This document shows, one piece after another, positions 32,061 through 45,100 of a stretch of DNA of 64,000 nt. The notes under the pieces were generated by a model that did not search any database, had not been told where the DNA came from, and saw nothing but the letters and a program-made list of their open reading frames with translations. Numbering within the stretch: position 1 is the first letter of the stretch; every line of letters begins with the position of its first letter. Where the stretch lies: NCBI RefSeq assembly GCF_001659605.2, contig NC_035170.2:7509001-7573000 (forward strand), read 5' to 3'. The translations under genes were made by a program, and so were the position numbers. This DNA comes from Manihot esculenta (Eukaryota; Streptophyta; Magnoliopsida; Malpighiales; Euphorbiaceae).

Positions 32061-35000
32061 ATGAGAGGAACTCGTCGATCAGCAAGATTGACTGGAGTAC
32101 CACCTGAGGATGAGGGCACGAGCGCCCGTCCTCCAGCATTGCCTAGGGCAATGTCAAGTAGGTCTAGCAGAGAAAGAGCAGTAAAAGACCCTAGAAGGTC
32201 TTTGGACCTGGGTAGAAGCAGATCAGTCAGAGGAACAGTTCAGGGAGGAGCGTCAGAGGACATGGGGGATGATATGGATGTAGAGCAGAGGAGGGATGGC
32301 AGTCTGGGAGTCAGTATGTCAGAAGAAGGAATGGGAGAATCCCAAGGAGGCACTCAGGCCTCGGGATTTGTTCAGCCACCTTACTACCCACCCTTCTCAC
32401 AAAACCCTGGGTATTCGATGGGAGGCACATCTGACTACCACAGCTTTAGCCCTTATCCCACACAGATGCCATACCCACCCTACTACCCACCATATTCACA
32501 GTACCCAATGTATCCACCTCCACCTTACTATCCAAATCCAGCAAACCTTACCCCAGGGGATGCTGCACCTCCTCCTCCAACAGAAACAGCGGCCCCAGTT
32601 ACCCAACCTCCTAGACCTAGCTCAGCCAGTGGAAGCAAGGCCAAGATGACTGACTACATGAAGTTGGGTGCTCCCCAGTATGAAAAAGGGGATGACCCGT
32701 TTGTGTATCTGGAAAGGGTCAAGGTGATCACAGATGAGATTGGGGCTGATGATAGTAGAGCCATTCAGATGGTTGGGTTCACACTTAAGTGCAAGAAGGC
32801 ACGAGAGTGGTTCAAGAATTATGTGAACCCGAAAGTGGATAGCATGTCTTGGGAGGAGTTTGCAAACGAGTTTGCAGGATGGGCTTTCCCAGATAGTTCA
32901 AGGGAGCTGAAGATGATAGAGTTTGAGCAGTTGAGGCAGACTGATGAGATGGGTGTAGAGGAGTTCACAGACAGATTTTTGGAGTTGTTGCCATTTGCAG
33001 GGCAAAACCTTGATTCAGACCAGAAAAGGTCAAGGAGGTATATCATGAAACTCCACTCCAGATATTCCTCCTTGATCCAGTCAGCAGATAGGGAGAGCTT
33101 CCATGCCATAGTGGATATGGCCCGGAAAATGGAGGCCAGTGCCATCGTTCAGGGGACAGTTAAACAGTCAGTGGCACAACCTTCTGGTTCTAAGACCCCA
33201 GGCTCTTCTTCAATGAGTGCAGCAGCTTCAGGTAGCAAGAAGTGGGACAGAGGTCCCAGGAAGTCTAAGAAGAACAAGTTCTGGAACAAGGTTAAGTCCA
33301 GTCTGGGACTAGGGAGTGGCTCAAGCTCTGGTGCGGATAATGCAGTTTGTGCAAGGTGTGGTAAGCCACACAAGGGAGTATGTCGGTTCGGGACGATAGC
33401 CTGTTACAGATGTGGTCAGGAGGGGCATATGGCTCGAAAATGTCCAAGAGCAGTCCCGATGGCTCAGTCCCAGCAGACAGCTTCAGGTAGTGTAGCGCAG
33501 CCAGCAGCTCCAGCCATGACTCAGGCCAGTGGCAGAGGCAGAGGGAGAGGGACAGCCTCTTCTTCAGCGGGTTTCAGAGGTGAAGGTCCATCAGCTCCAA
33601 CACGGATCTTCACGATGACTCAGCAGGAGGCAGACGCATCTAACACCGTGGTGGCAGGTAACTTAGTCATTGGTTGTTCAGATGTGGATGCCTTGATGGA
33701 CCCTGGCGCATCTCATTCTTTTATTGCACCGAAAGCCGTCCAGAGGTTAGGGTTGATGATCTTTGAGTTAGAGTGTCCTCTCTGGGTCAGTAGACCCAAG
33801 TGTGATCCATCAGTGGCAGAGTCAGTTTGCCAGTGTAGTCCTGTGTTTATTGAGGGAAGATGCTTGTCTGCCGACCTTGTGGTTCTAGACTTGACAGATT
33901 TTGACGTCATTCTAGGGATGGACTGGTTATCTACCCATGGTGCTACCTTGGACTGCAGGGACAAGGTAGTCAGGTTCAGAGGTCAGGATGGGTCAGAGGT
34001 TGTCTTCAGGGGAGACAGGAGAGGTACACCTAGAGGTCTGATATCAGCTCTTCAGGCTCATAGGTTGCTTAGGAGGGGATGTCAGGGGTATTTGGCTCAT
34101 GTGAGAGAGCTTAGCAGTCAGGTTAGAGAGCCCGCCTCAGTGCCAGTGGTTAGAGAGTTTCTAGACGTCTTCCCAGACGAACTGCCAGGTTTACCACCTG
34201 CTAGGGAGATAGAGTTCGAGATAAAATTGATGCCTGGAACCCGACCGATCTCTATCCCTCCCTACAGGATGGCTCCAGCGGAGTTGAAAGAATTGAAAGA
34301 ACAGTTGCAAGAGCTGGTAGACAAGGGCTTCATCCGACCGAGTACCTCACCCTGGGGTGCTCCAGTTTTGTTTGTCAGAAAGAAGGATGGATCCCTTAGA
34401 CTTTGTATCGACTACAGGCAGTTGAACAAAGTCACTACCAAGAATAAGTACCCATTGCCAAGGATCGACGATCTATTCGACCAGCTAGCAGAAGCAGGTT
34501 GTTTCTCCAAAATAGATCTAAGATCGGGGTACCATCAGTTGAGGATCAGAGATGAGGATGTGCCAAAGACGGCTTTCAGGACCAGATATGGGCATTTTGA
34601 GTTCCTTGTAATGCCGTTCGGGTTAACTAACGCCCCTGCAGCATTCATGGACCTCATGAACAGAGTGTTTAGCCAGTACCTGGATCACTTTGTTATTGTC
34701 TTCATAGATGATATCTTGGTGTATTCCAGGAATGCAGAGGAGCATGCCCATCATCTGTGGTTGGTTTTGCAGACCTTGAGGGAACATGGCTTGTATGCCA
34801 AGTTCTCTAAGTGTGAGTTCTGGCTGAGGAGCATTTCGTTCTTGGGACATGTAGTGTCAGAGGATGGGATAGAGGTGGACCCCAATAAGACAGAAACTGT
34901 GGCTAACTGGCCTAGACCCACTTCAGTGACGGAGATAAGGAGTTTCTTGGGTTTGGCAGGTTACTACAGGAGGTTCGTTCAGGACTTCTCGAAAATAGCA

Positions 35001-37043
35001 GCTCCTCTGACCAGACTAACCAGGAAGAATCAGAAGTTTCTGTGGACCGACCAGTGCGAAGAGAGTTTTGCAGAGCTTAAAAAGAGGTTGACTTCAGCAC
35101 CAGTTTTAGCTCTGCCATCTAGTGATGAGGACTTTACAGCCTTTTGTGATGCGTCCCGTGTGGGACTGGGTTGTGTACTGATGCAGAATGAAAGGGTAAT
35201 TGCTTATGCTTCTAGACAGCTGAAGAAACATGAGTTGAATTACCCCACACATGACCTTGAGATGGCAGCAGTAATCTTTGCACTCAAGATGTGGAGGCAC
35301 TACCTCTATGGGGTAAAATGTGAGATCTTCACAGATCATAAAAGCCTGCAGTACATCCTGAGTCAAAGAGATTTGAACTTGAGACAGAGGAGATGGGTGG
35401 AGCTGTTGAGTGACTATGATTGCAAGATTCAGTATCATCCGGGTAAGGCGAATGTCGTGGCAGACGCCCTAAGCCGGAAGTCACTAGGCAGTCTATCCCA
35501 CATCACGGCAGAGAGGAGACCAGTGGTGAAGGAGTTTTACAAGCTCATTGATGAAGGTCTACAGTTGGAGTTGTCTGATACCGGTGCTTTAGTGGCCCAG
35601 ATGAGAGTGACACCTGTGTTTCTGGAGCAAGTGGCTCAGAAACAGCATGAGGACCCAGAGTTAGTGAAGATTGCCAGGACTGTTCAGTCAGGCAAGGACA
35701 GTGAGTTCAGATTTGACAGTAAGGGGATCCTCCGCTATGGGAGTCGATTGTGCGTACCAGATGACATAAGGCTAAAAGGAGACATTATGAGAGAGGCTCA
35801 TAATGCAAGATACAGCGTTCACCCCGGAGCCACCAAGATGTATCAAGATTTGAAGAAGGTTTATTGGTGGCCAGCGATGAAGAAAGAAGTGGCACAGTTT
35901 GTGTCAGCCTGCGAAGTGTGTCAGAGGGTGAAGCTAGAACATCAGAAGCCGGCTGGAATGCTTAACCCGCTACCTATTCCAGAGTGGAAATGGGAGAATA
36001 TAGCTATGGACTTCGTAGTGGGGTTACCGGCGACGTCCAACAGATTGGACCCCATATGGGTGATTGTGGACAGACTTACCAAATCTGCTCACTTCATCCC
36101 TGTCAGGAGTGGCTATTCTGTGGACAAGTTAGCGCAGGTGTATGTTGATGAGATCGTCAGGCTGCATGGGGTTCCTGTTTCAATAGTGTCGGATAGAGGG
36201 CCCCAGTTCACCTCCAGATTTTGGCAGAGTCTGCAGAATGCCATGGGTACTAGATTGGATTTCAGTACTGCTTTCCACCCTCAGACTGATGGACAGTCAG
36301 AAAGGACCATCCAAACTATCGAGGATATGCTTAGGATGTGTGTGCTGGACTTTAGCGGTTCTTGGAGGCAGCATCTACCTTTGGTGGAGTTTGCCTACAA
36401 TAATAGCCATCATGCTAGCATTGGGATGGCTCCGTATGAAGCCTTATATGGGAGGAAGTGCAGGTCACCTGTTTGCTGGGAGGAAGTTGGAGAAAAGGCC
36501 TTGGCAGGGCCTGAGCTAGTAGAGATCACCAGCAGGGTGGTACCCATAATCAGAGAGAGAATCAAGACTGCTGCAAGCAGACAGAAGAGTTATGCAGACA
36601 TCCGCAGAAGACAGGTAGAGTTTCAGGAGGGGGATCTGGTATTGCTCAAGGTGTCTCCAATGAAAGGAGTGGTTCGCTTTGGGAAGAAAGGTAAACTAGC
36701 CCCACGATACATCGGACCCTTCGAAATCTTGCAGAAGATTGGGAATGTGTCGTACAAGCTAGATTTGCCTGCTTCAATGGCAAGAATCCATCCGGTTTTC
36801 CATGTTTCAATGTTGAGGAAATTTGTGTCAGATCCGGGCAAGGTTCTTAGTGAGCCTGATGTGGTGATCCAAGAGGATCTCACCTATGTTGAGCAGCCAG
36901 TGCGGATCATAGACACCCAAATCAGAAAGCTAAGAAACAAGGAAATCCTGATGGTGAAAGTCCTATGGAACCACCACAATTTGGAAGAATGCACTTGGGA
37001 GACACGGGAGTCCATGCTCCAGCAATACCCTTATCTTTTCTAA
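32061..37043 (+). CDS. gag-pol: Element E Gag-Pol polyprotein, intact
   Basis: One frame of 1660 codons encodes all replication proteins. The ATG at 32061 is chosen because every copy is conserved from it. The frame is open 27 codons further up, but that stretch is leader. Order by residue: basic N-terminus 1-15, Pro/Tyr-rich segment about 105-190, Gag core about 195-340, CX2CX3HX3C 430-441, zinc knuckle [14 protein letters not shown] 448-461. The retropepsin follows with Asp547 in DPGAS. RT has FIDD at 881-884, and RNase H has Asp1030, Glu1067 and Asp1092. Integrase has a zinc domain and Asp1317, Asp1378, Glu1414 (DX35E). A chromodomain-like tail ends the protein. No gag-pol frameshift or stop is used, as in other Tekay/Del-type elements. 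All catalytic residues I can identify are present. Confidence 0.94.
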   Translation: MRGTRRSARLTGVPPEDEGTSARPPALPRAMSSRSSRERAVKDPRRSLDLGRSRSVRGTVQGGASEDMGDDMDVEQRRDGSLGVSMSEEGMGESQGGTQASGFVQPPYYPPFSQNPGYSMGGTSDYHSFSPYPTQMPYPPYYPPYSQYPMYPPPPYYPNPANLTPGDAAPPPPTETAAPVTQPPRPSSASGSKAKMTDYMKLGAPQYEKGDDPFVYLERVKVITDEIGADDSRAIQMVGFTLKCKKAREWFKNYVNPKVDSMSWEEFANEFAGWAFPDSSRELKMIEFEQLRQTDEMGVEEFTDRFLELLPFAGQNLDSDQKRSRRYIMKLHSRYSSLIQSADRESFHAIVDMARKMEASAIVQGTVKQSVAQPSGSKTPGSSSMSAAASGSKKWDRGPRKSKKNKFWNKVKSSLGLGSGSSSGADNAVCARCGKPHKGVCRFGTIACYRCGQEGHMARKCPRAVPMAQSQQTASGSVAQPAAPAMTQASGRGRGRGTASSSAGFRGEGPSAPTRIFTMTQQEADASNTVVAGNLVIGCSDVDALMDPGASHSFIAPKAVQRLGLMIFELECPLWVSRPKCDPSVAESVCQCSPVFIEGRCLSADLVVLDLTDFDVILGMDWLSTHGATLDCRDKVVRFRGQDGSEVVFRGDRRGTPRGLISALQAHRLLRRGCQGYLAHVRELSSQVREPASVPVVREFLDVFPDELPGLPPAREIEFEIKLMPGTRPISIPPYRMAPAELKELKEQLQELVDKGFIRPSTSPWGAPVLFVRKKDGSLRLCIDYRQLNKVTTKNKYPLPRIDDLFDQLAEAGCFSKIDLRSGYHQLRIRDEDVPKTAFRTRYGHFEFLVMPFGLTNAPAAFMDLMNRVFSQYLDHFVIVFIDDILVYSRNAEEHAHHLWLVLQTLREHGLYAKFSKCEFWLRSISFLGHVVSEDGIEVDPNKTETVANWPRPTSVTEIRSFLGLAGYYRRFVQDFSKIAAPLTRLTRKNQKFLWTDQCEESFAELKKRLTSAPVLALPSSDEDFTAFCDASRVGLGCVLMQNERVIAYASRQLKKHELNYPTHDLEMAAVIFALKMWRHYLYGVKCEIFTDHKSLQYILSQRDLNLRQRRWVELLSDYDCKIQYHPGKANVVADALSRKSLGSLSHITAERRPVVKEFYKLIDEGLQLELSDTGALVAQMRVTPVFLEQVAQKQHEDPELVKIARTVQSGKDSEFRFDSKGILRYGSRLCVPDDIRLKGDIMREAHNARYSVHPGATKMYQDLKKVYWWPAMKKEVAQFVSACEVCQRVKLEHQKPAGMLNPLPIPEWKWENIAMDFVVGLPATSNRLDPIWVIVDRLTKSAHFIPVRSGYSVDKLAQVYVDEIVRLHGVPVSIVSDRGPQFTSRFWQSLQNAMGTRLDFSTAFHPQTDGQSERTIQTIEDMLRMCVLDFSGSWRQHLPLVEFAYNNSHHASIGMAPYEALYGRKCRSPVCWEEVGEKALAGPELVEITSRVVPIIRERIKTAASRQKSYADIRRRQVEFQEGDLVLLKVSPMKGVVRFGKKGKLAPRYIGPFEILQKIGNVSYKLDLPASMARIHPVFHVSMLRKFVSDPGKVLSEPDVVIQEDLTYVEQPVRIIDTQIRKLRNKEILMVKVLWNHHNLEECTWETRESMLQQYPYLF

Positions 37044-37114
37044 GGTTAGTTCCCTGTGAGTTTTATATGTTTTGTATGAATGTTATGTGTATGCCATGCT
37101 ATGTGTTAGTTGAG

Positions 37115-37136
37115 GAACATTCGGGGACGAATGTTC
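37115..37136 (+). repeat. Pre-polypurine hairpin of element E
   Basis: Arms GAACATTCG and CGAATGTTC with a GGGA loop. Confidence 0.87.
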
Positions 37137-37138
37137 TT

Positions 37139-37150
37139 AGGGGGGGAGAA
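37139..37150 (+). other. Polypurine tract of element E
   Basis: AGGGGGGGAGAA directly precedes the 3' LTR. Confidence 0.88.
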
Positions 37151-39365
37151 TGTAATACCCGGCTAGACTCCGGTATCAGAATTCCTACCGTCCGGTGGAA
37201 TCTCGGATGTCGGAGACCTCTAGATGGGTAAAACCATGTTTTTATGAAATGTTTTAATGCTTTTGATGATTTTAAGTAAAAAGGGAATGAGTTTTTGCAT
37301 AAGAACAACTTTGGAGGAAAGCTCAGGTTCGGCCGCCGAAACTCAAAGTTCGGCCGCCGAACATGCATGCGTTTCGGGTGAGCCTTAGGCCCCCGAAGGC
37401 ATAAGTGAGGGAAGTCCAGGTTCGGCCGCCGAACCTCAAGTTCGGCCGCCGAACCTCAAATTCGGCCGCCGAACATGGCATGCATGCGGAGGCACATTCG
37501 GCCCCCGAACGTGGCCTGGACAGCCACTATAAAAGGGTCCCTTAGCCGAAAACGGGCGAGCTTTTCCCCATTTTCTGCCAAGGTGAGCTCTCCGCCGTCC
37601 CTCACCGATCTTTGATGTTTTTCCTCTAGATCTTTCAAGTTTTTCATTTGTTTTAACTTTGTTTCGAAGATTTGAGCTTTTGAGCAAAGTTTTGGAGCTT
37701 TGAGGTTCAAGAACTCAAATCTCTCCCAACTCTAAGTTTGGTCGCCCCTACTCTCGATCTTCAAGAGGTAGGAGTCGATCTCTAGCTTATATTATGTTTT
37801 AAGTAAGTTTTATGAAGTTCATGGGGGTAGAATGCATGTTTAGGTTATAGTTATGTTTATGGGTATAAATATATGTTCATGAACAATGTGGCTTGTAATG
37901 TGTGTTTGATGTGTTGTAGTTGGGGTTTAAGGTAGTTTGAGACCCCTAGGATCTTGTATGCATGTTTTGGTTGAATTATATGCATGATTGAAGGATTGGG
38001 AGGCAAATGTGCATAAAGGAGCCAAGTTTCTGCCCTTTGGCAGAAACCAGGTTCGGCAGCCGAAGGAACTTTCTGCCGCCGAACATCGCTGGGAGGCACG
38101 CCTTTCGGCTGCCGAAGTTGCCCCCGAAAAGAGACTTTTGTCTCTGTCTGGGACTTTCGGCCGCCGAAGGTGCCGCCGAACCTGCCCTGTTCAGCCTTCC
38201 TTTGCATGTGTTGCATGATTGTTTTAAGGTGTTTTAGGGGGTTTTTGGGGAATGTTTTTAGAGTTATGTTCTAGTATGTTGGTCCCTCATTTGAGTCCAC
38301 CTGTGTAGGTTTGGACCCGAGGAACCGAGGACCTCAGCAGTGAGTCAGCTGCTTCAGTAAGTGTCAGAGCTAGCCGAGGTGAGTGGAATGACTCTTATGC
38401 TTTTAAATAAATAAATAAATCAGTTTTGAGCATTTTCATGCATCACGGATGCCATGTGATATTTTAGGATGCTTGCATTAGAAATCACGAATATGTTGCA
38501 TTGCATAATATGTCGTTGATGTGGATGAATGTTGAATGATCCATTAGCCCTCATATGTTATGACATGATGATATGATATGGAAGTCCAGGTGTGGCCTGC
38601 ACTACGCCCCTGGCACTATGTAAGAGGAAGACCGGAAGTGGCCTGCACTACGCCCCCGGCATCATGGATTATGTATGTTATGTTATGTATAAGAGAAAGA
38701 CCAGGTGTGGCCTGCACTACGCCCCTGGCATGATTGGATTATGTAGAGGGCTAAATGGTGACAAGTTCATCCTTGATATGATTAGTTGTGATTTGATGCA
38801 TTCCATGTTATCATATGTTTTAAATACTTTATTATTCTGCTCACTGGGCTCTAGTAGCTCACCCCTCTCCCAAATTCCCCAGGTTTACAGGTACGGGTTA
38901 GACAGAGAAGTCAAGAAGAGTAATGAAGTCTTATGCATATAATAGTTAGAAAGTGGACATGACAGATTGTATAATGATGTTTGGATATGTAATGTAATGA
39001 TATTGAGGTTAGAAGTGTGCTTGACCATAGTATATTGTAATCCCTTTTTGATACATGATCTAAATGTTTATTGATGATTATGTTTAGCTAACTCAACACT
39101 TGTTATGCCACCCATTGGGGGCATTGATGAGATCCCACTGAGGGGTCAAGTTTATGATTATGTATATGTTCAGTGCATGCACAGGTTGAGTTGGTGTATG
39201 ATAGGATGTATGAAAGAAAAGTTTTAAATTTTTATGTATGATTATTGATCATGTATGGGATTAAACAGGTTTACAGGTTTCATGTCAGGCTTGCTACGGG
39301 TCCCGGCGGCCTTAAGCCGATCTGGATCCTAGCGCCGGTAGCGGTCCGATTTTTGGGTCGTTACA
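37151..39365 (+). repeat. 3' LTR of element E
   Basis: Starts TGTAATACCCGG and ends TGGGTCGTTACA, 2215 bp. The TATA box is at 37528-37536, the second array at about 38050-38190 and the hairpin units at about 38585-38731. Confidence 0.93.
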
Positions 39366-39758
39366 GGTTGCTTAGGAAGGGATGTCAGGGGTATTTGGCT
39401 CATGTGAGAGAGCTTAGCAGTCAGGTTAGAGAGCCCGCCTCGGTGCCAGTGGTTAGAGAGTTTCTAGACGTCTTCCCAGACGAGCTGCCAGGTCTACCAC
39501 CTGCTAGGGAGATAGAGTTCGAGATAGAACTGATGCCTGGAACCCGACCGATCTCTATCCCTCCCTACAGGATGGCTCCAACTGAATTGATGGAATTGAA
39601 GGAACAGTTGCAAGAACTGGTAGAAAAGGGCTTCATCCGACCGAGCACCTCACCTTGGGGTGCACCAGTCTTGTTTGTCAGAAAGAAGGATGGATCCCTT
39701 AGACTTTGTATCGACTACAGGCAGTTGAACAAAGTCACTACCAAGAATAAATACCCAT
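39366..39758 (+). pseudogene. pol: Element D pol, linker and start of RT
   Basis: The piece resumes D at GGTTG in the correct phase. It reads through [39 protein letters not shown] and [20 protein letters not shown] with no stop, up to the insertion of F at CCCAT. On its own it is a fragment of the RT fingers. Confidence 0.9.
39754..39758 (+). other. Target-site duplication of element F, left copy
   Basis: CCCAT is repeated exactly at 49654-49658. Confidence 0.93.
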
Positions 39759-42028
39759 TGTAACGCCCCGGAAATCCGGACCGCTACCGGCGCTAGGATT
39801 CAGGTCGGCTTAAGGCCGCCGGAACCCGTAGCAAGCCTACATACATCCTGTTCACCTGTTTAATCCCATACATGATCATCAAACATACATAAGAATTAAA
39901 AACTTTTCTTTTTCTTCATTCACCAAACTCAACCTGTGCATGCACTATATTCATCATATACATAAACATTAATCCCTCTGTGGGATTTCATCAAAGCCTC
40001 AAGGGCTATACATCATATGGTGAGTTGGTTTACATCAATATCAAAACACAAGATCATGTACATACCAAGGGATTAACATATACTATGGTCAAGCACAACT
40101 CTATCCTCAATAACATAGTTACATTACATTCTTATCATTTGTCATGTCCACATACTCTAGCTATTACATACATATGACTTTTCTCTTCTTTTCTTCTCTA
40201 TCACTCCCGTACCTGCAAACCTGGGGGTTAGGGGAGAGGGGTGAGCTAAAAGCCCAGTGAGCAGAAACTAAAAACATTATATTAAAGTTCATGCTTTCAT
40301 GAAATGCATCATATCACAGACAATCCACATCAAGGGTGAACCTGTCACCAATTAGTCCCAACATAGTCTCGTGCCAGGCCGTAGCATGGGGTCCTGGTCT
40401 TCCTGTCATAACATACATAAAGTCTCGTGCCAGGCCGTAGCATGGGGTCCTGGTCTTCCTGTCATATCATATATAAAGCCTCGTGCCAGGCCGTAGCATG
40501 GGGTCCTGGTCTTCCTGTCATATCATATATAAAGTCTCGTGCCAGGCCGTAGCATGGGGTCCTGGTCTTCCTGTCATATCATATATAAAGCCTCGTGGAC
40601 TAATTGGATCATACAGCATTCACCCACAACCACAAAATAAAATGCAATGCGACATATTCGTGAACTAATGCAATCAGCCTATTACATGTCATCATGATGC
40701 ATGAAACATGCTCAAAACATTTAATTGCTTGATTTAAAACATTAAGCTTGTTTCCACTCACCTCTGGTTAGCTCTGACCAGACACTGAAGCAGCTCACTC
40801 ACTGCTGGGGTCCTCGGTTCCTCGGGTCCGAACCTACACAGGTGGACTCCAATGAGGGACCAAACATATATAAACATAACTCTAATATATCCCCCAAAAA
40901 CCCCCTAAAACATCATGAAAACATCACAGAAAATATGCATGAAACGGCTGAACAGGGCACCTTCGGCGGCACCTTCGGCGGCCGAAAGTCCTGGACAGAG
41001 ACGAAACTCAGCTAGGTTCGGCGGCACCTTCGGCGGCCGAAAGTGCCAGACAGAGACGAAAGTCTCTTTTCGGGGGCACCTTCGGCAGCCGAAAGCTGCC
41101 TTCACAAGAGGGGTTCGGCGGCCGAAACTCCCTTCGGCTGCCGAACCTGGTTTCTGCCAAACGGCAGAAACTTTGTTCAAATGAACCTCCTGCCTCCCAA
41201 AACCATAGATCATGCATATTTCTCAACCAAAACACACATACAAGTTCCTAGGGGTCTCAAACATGCATATACCCCATCTACAACACTTCATTCACACACA
41301 ATCAAGCTACATTGTTCATAAAGTCATCAAAACTCATAGGTTCAACATAAACCCTAACATGCATTCTACCCATAGATCTTACTTAAAACTTGTTTAAAAC
41401 ATAAAAAGGGTTCAAGATCGACCCTTACCTCTTGAAGAAACGAGAGGAAAGCGATCCTAGCTTGGAGATGGAGAGATTAAGCTCTTTGAACCTCCAAGCA
41501 CTCAAAACTTGCTCAAAGCTCACAAATCTTCAAAACAAAGTTATAAACTTGTTAAAACCATGAAAGATCTAGAGGAAACACTCAAGATCGAGGGAGGAAC
41601 GGTGGAGACTCACCTTGGCCGACAATGGGAGAGAAAAAGCTCGCCCGTGCGGACCAAGGGGACCCTTTTATAGTGGCTGGCCAGGCCACGTTCGGGGGCC
41701 GAATGTGCCTCCGCATCCATGCAATGTTCGGCGGCCGAACATGAGGTTCGGCGGCCTAACCTGCACTTCCCTCACTTAGACTTTCGGGGGCCTAACGTGC
41801 CTCCCAAAGTCCATGCATGTTCGGCGGCCGAAAGTGAGTTTCGGCGGCCGAACCTGGGTTTTTCCTTAAAGAATTTTCATGCAAAAACTTATTTAAGATC
41901 ATACTTAAAACATTAAAATACATGAAAACATTTAATAAAAACATGCTTTTACCCTTCTAGAGGTTTCCGACACCCAAATTCCACCGGACGGTAGGAATTC
42001 CGATACCGGAGTCTAGCCGGGTATTACA
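39759..42028 (-). repeat. 3' LTR of element F (left on the window)
   Basis: In window order it starts TGTAACGCCCCGG and ends CCGGGTATTACA. Four hairpin units lie at about 40373-40575, the array at about 40957-41150, and the TATA box (reverse) at 41664-41672. Confidence 0.94.
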
Positions 42029-42043
42029 TTCTCCCCCCCTTAA
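42029..42043 (-). other. Polypurine tract of element F
   Basis: On the element strand this is a run of seven G with flanking A, next to the 3' LTR. Confidence 0.85.
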
Positions 42044-42065
42044 GAACATTCGTCCCCGAATGTTC
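42044..42065 (-). repeat. Pre-polypurine hairpin of element F
   Basis: Arms GAACATTCG and CGAATGTTC with a four-base loop. Confidence 0.86.
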
Positions 42066-42139
42066 CTCAACTAGTACATGCATAGCGAAACAAACATAAC
42101 ATACACACATATAGCACATGGAACACATCTCAACTAACC

Positions 42140-45100
42140 TTAGAAGAGGTGGGGGTACTGCTGGAGCATGGACTCCCGGGTCTCCCAAGTGCATTCTTCC
42201 AAATTGTGGTGGTTCCAAAGGACTTTCACCATCGGGATTTCCTTGTTCCTCAACTTCCTGATCTGAGTGTCAAGAATCCGCACTGGCTGTTCAACATAAG
42301 TGAGATCCTCTTGGATCTCCACATCAGGCTCGCTAAGAACCTTGCCCGGATCTGACACGAACTTCCTCAACATGGAAACATGGAAAACCGGATGGATTCT
42401 CTCCATAGAAGCAGGCAAGTCCAGCTTGTACGATACATTTCCAATCCTTTGCAGGACTTCAAAGGGTCCAATGTACCGCGGAGCTAGCTTACCCTTCTTA
42501 CCAAATCGAACCACCCCTTTCATCGGAGACACCTTGAGCAATACTAGATCCCCCTCCTGAAACTCTACCTGTTTCCTGCGGATGTCTGCATAACTTTTCT
42601 GCCTGCTGGTGGCAGTCTCTATCCTTTCTCTGATAATGGGCACCACCCTGCTGGTAATCTCAACAAGCTCAGGCCCTGCTAAGGACCTCTCTCCTACCTC
42701 TTCCCAACAAACGGGTGACCTGCACTTCCTCCCATATAAAGCTTCATAGGGAGCCATCCCTATGCTAGCATGATAGCTGTTATTGTAGGCAAACTCCACC
42801 AAAGGTAGATGTTGCTTCCAAGAACCGCCAAAATCTAGCACACACATTCTGAGCATATCTTCTATGGTCTGGATTGTCCTCTCTGACTGTCCATCAGTCT
42901 GGGGGTGGAAGGCAGTACTGAAATCTAACCTGGTACCCATAGCACTCTGCAGACTCCGCCAAAACCTGGAGGTGAACTGGGGCCCTCTATCTGACACTAT
43001 AGATACCGGGACCCCATGTAGTCTGACGACTTCATCCACATAAACCTGCGCTAACTTATCCACAGAGTAGTTGCTCCTAACTGGAATGAAGTGAGCAGAT
43101 TTGGTGAGTCTGTCCACAATCACCCATATGGAGTCTAGTCTGTTGGATGTTGCCGGTAACCCCACTACAAAGTCCATAGCTATGTTCTCCCATTTCCATT
43201 CTGGAATAGGTAGCGGGTTAAGCATTCCAGCCGGCTTCTGATGTTCCAGCTTCACCCTCTGACATATTTCGCAGGCTGACACGAATTGTGCCACTTCCCT
43301 CTTCATAGCTGGCCACCAATACACCCTCTTCAGATCTTGATACATCTTGGTGGCTCCAGGGTGAATGCTGTATCTTGCATTATGAGCCTCTCTCATAATG
43401 TCTCCTTTAAGCCCGATGTCATCTGGTACACATAGTCTGTTCCCATAGCGGAGGATCCCCTTATCATCGAATCTGAACTCACTATCTTTGCCTGACTGAA
43501 CAGTCCTGGCAATCTTCACTAACTCTGGGTCCTCGTGCTGTTTCTGAGCCACCTGCTCCAGAAACACGGGGGTTACTTTCATCTGTGCAATCAAAGCACC
43601 TGTACCAGACAACTCCATCTGTAGACCCTCCTCAATGAGCTTATAAAATTCCTTCACCACCGGTCTCCTCTCTGCCGTGATGTGGGATAGACTGCCAAGT
43701 GATTTCCGGCTTAAGGCATCAGCTACTACATTAGCCTTACCCGGATGGTACTGTATCTTACAATCATAGTCACTGAGCAGTTCTACCCATCTCCTCTGCC
43801 TCAAGTTCAAATCTCTCTGACTCAAGATGTGCTGCAGGCTCTTATGATCTGTGAAGATCTCACATTTTACCCCATAGAGGTAATGCCTCCACATCTTGAG
43901 GGCAAAGATAACCGCTGCCATCTCCAGATCGTGTGTGGGGTAATTCATCTCATGCCTCTTTAGCTGTCTAGAAGCATAAGCGATCACCCTACCATTCTGC
44001 ATCAACACACAACCCAAGCCTACTCTGGATGCATCACAGAATACTGTGAAGTCCTCATTGCTGGTTGGCAGAGCTAACACTGGCGCTGAAGTCAACCTCT
44101 TCTTGAGCTCCTCAAAGCTTTCTTCACATCGATCGGTCCAATCGAACCTCTGATTCTTTCTGGTCAATCTGGTTAAAGGAGCTGCAATCTTGGAGAAGTC
44201 CTGTACGAACCTCCTGTAATAACCAGCCAAACCCAAGAAACTTCTGATCTCTGTCACTGAGGTGGGTCTGGGCCAGTTAGTCACAGCCTCTACTTTCTTG
44301 GGGTCTACCTCTATTCCATTCTCTGACACTATATGCCCCAAGAATGATATGCTCCTTAACCAGAACTCACACTTGGAGAACTTGGCATACAAGCCATGTT
44401 CCCTCAAGGTCTGCAAAACTATCCTCAGATGATGGGCATGCTCCTCTGCATTCCTGGAATACACTAGGATATCATCTATGAAGACAATAACGAAGTGATC
44501 CAGGTATGGTCTGAATATTCTGTTCATGAGGTCCATGAATGCTGCAGGGGCGTTAGTTAACCCGAACGGCATCACAAGGAACTCATAGTGCCCATATCTG
44601 GTCCTGAAGGCCGTCTTTGGCACGTCCTCCTCTCTGATTCTCAACTGATGGTACCCGGATCTCAGATCTATTTTGGAGAAACAACCCGCTCCTGCTAGCT
44701 GGTCGAATAGATCGTCGATCCTTGGCAATGGGTACTTATTCTTGATGGTGACTTTGTTCAACTGCCTGTAGTCGATACAAAGCCTGAGGGATCCATCCTT
44801 TTTCTTCACAAAGAGTACTGGAGCACCCCAAGGTGAGGTACTCGGTCGGATGAAACCCTTGTCTACCAGCTCCTGCAACTGTTCTTTTAACTCTTTCATC
44901 TCGGCTGGTGCCATCCTGTAGGGAGGGATAGAGATAGGCCTAGTTCCAGGCATTAACTCAATTTCGAACTCTATCTCCCTAGCAGGTGGTAACCCTGGCA
45001 GCTCGTCTGGGAAAACATCTAAGAACTCACTCACCACAGGCACTGAGGCGGGCTCTCTAACATGACTATCCAACTCCCTCACATGAGCTAGAAACCCCTG

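Larger units (their letters stand above)
29559..39365 (+). mobile_element. Element E: full-length retrotransposon with uninterrupted gag-pol
   Basis: E is 9807 bp. It has a 5' LTR 29559-31812, primer site, leader hairpin, one 1660-codon gag-pol frame, pre-polypurine hairpin, polypurine tract, 3' LTR 37151-39365 and a perfect GGTTG duplication. I count by eye about 38 LTR substitutions (about 1.7 percent). The 5' LTR has one extra 59-bp array unit and the 3' LTR one extra 20-bp array box. Confidence 0.95.

Noticed and set aside
40373..40575. CRISPR-like array of regularly spaced repeats
   Set aside because: The units are tandem copies within a plant LTR. Both repeat and spacer are similar between units and no cas gene is present.
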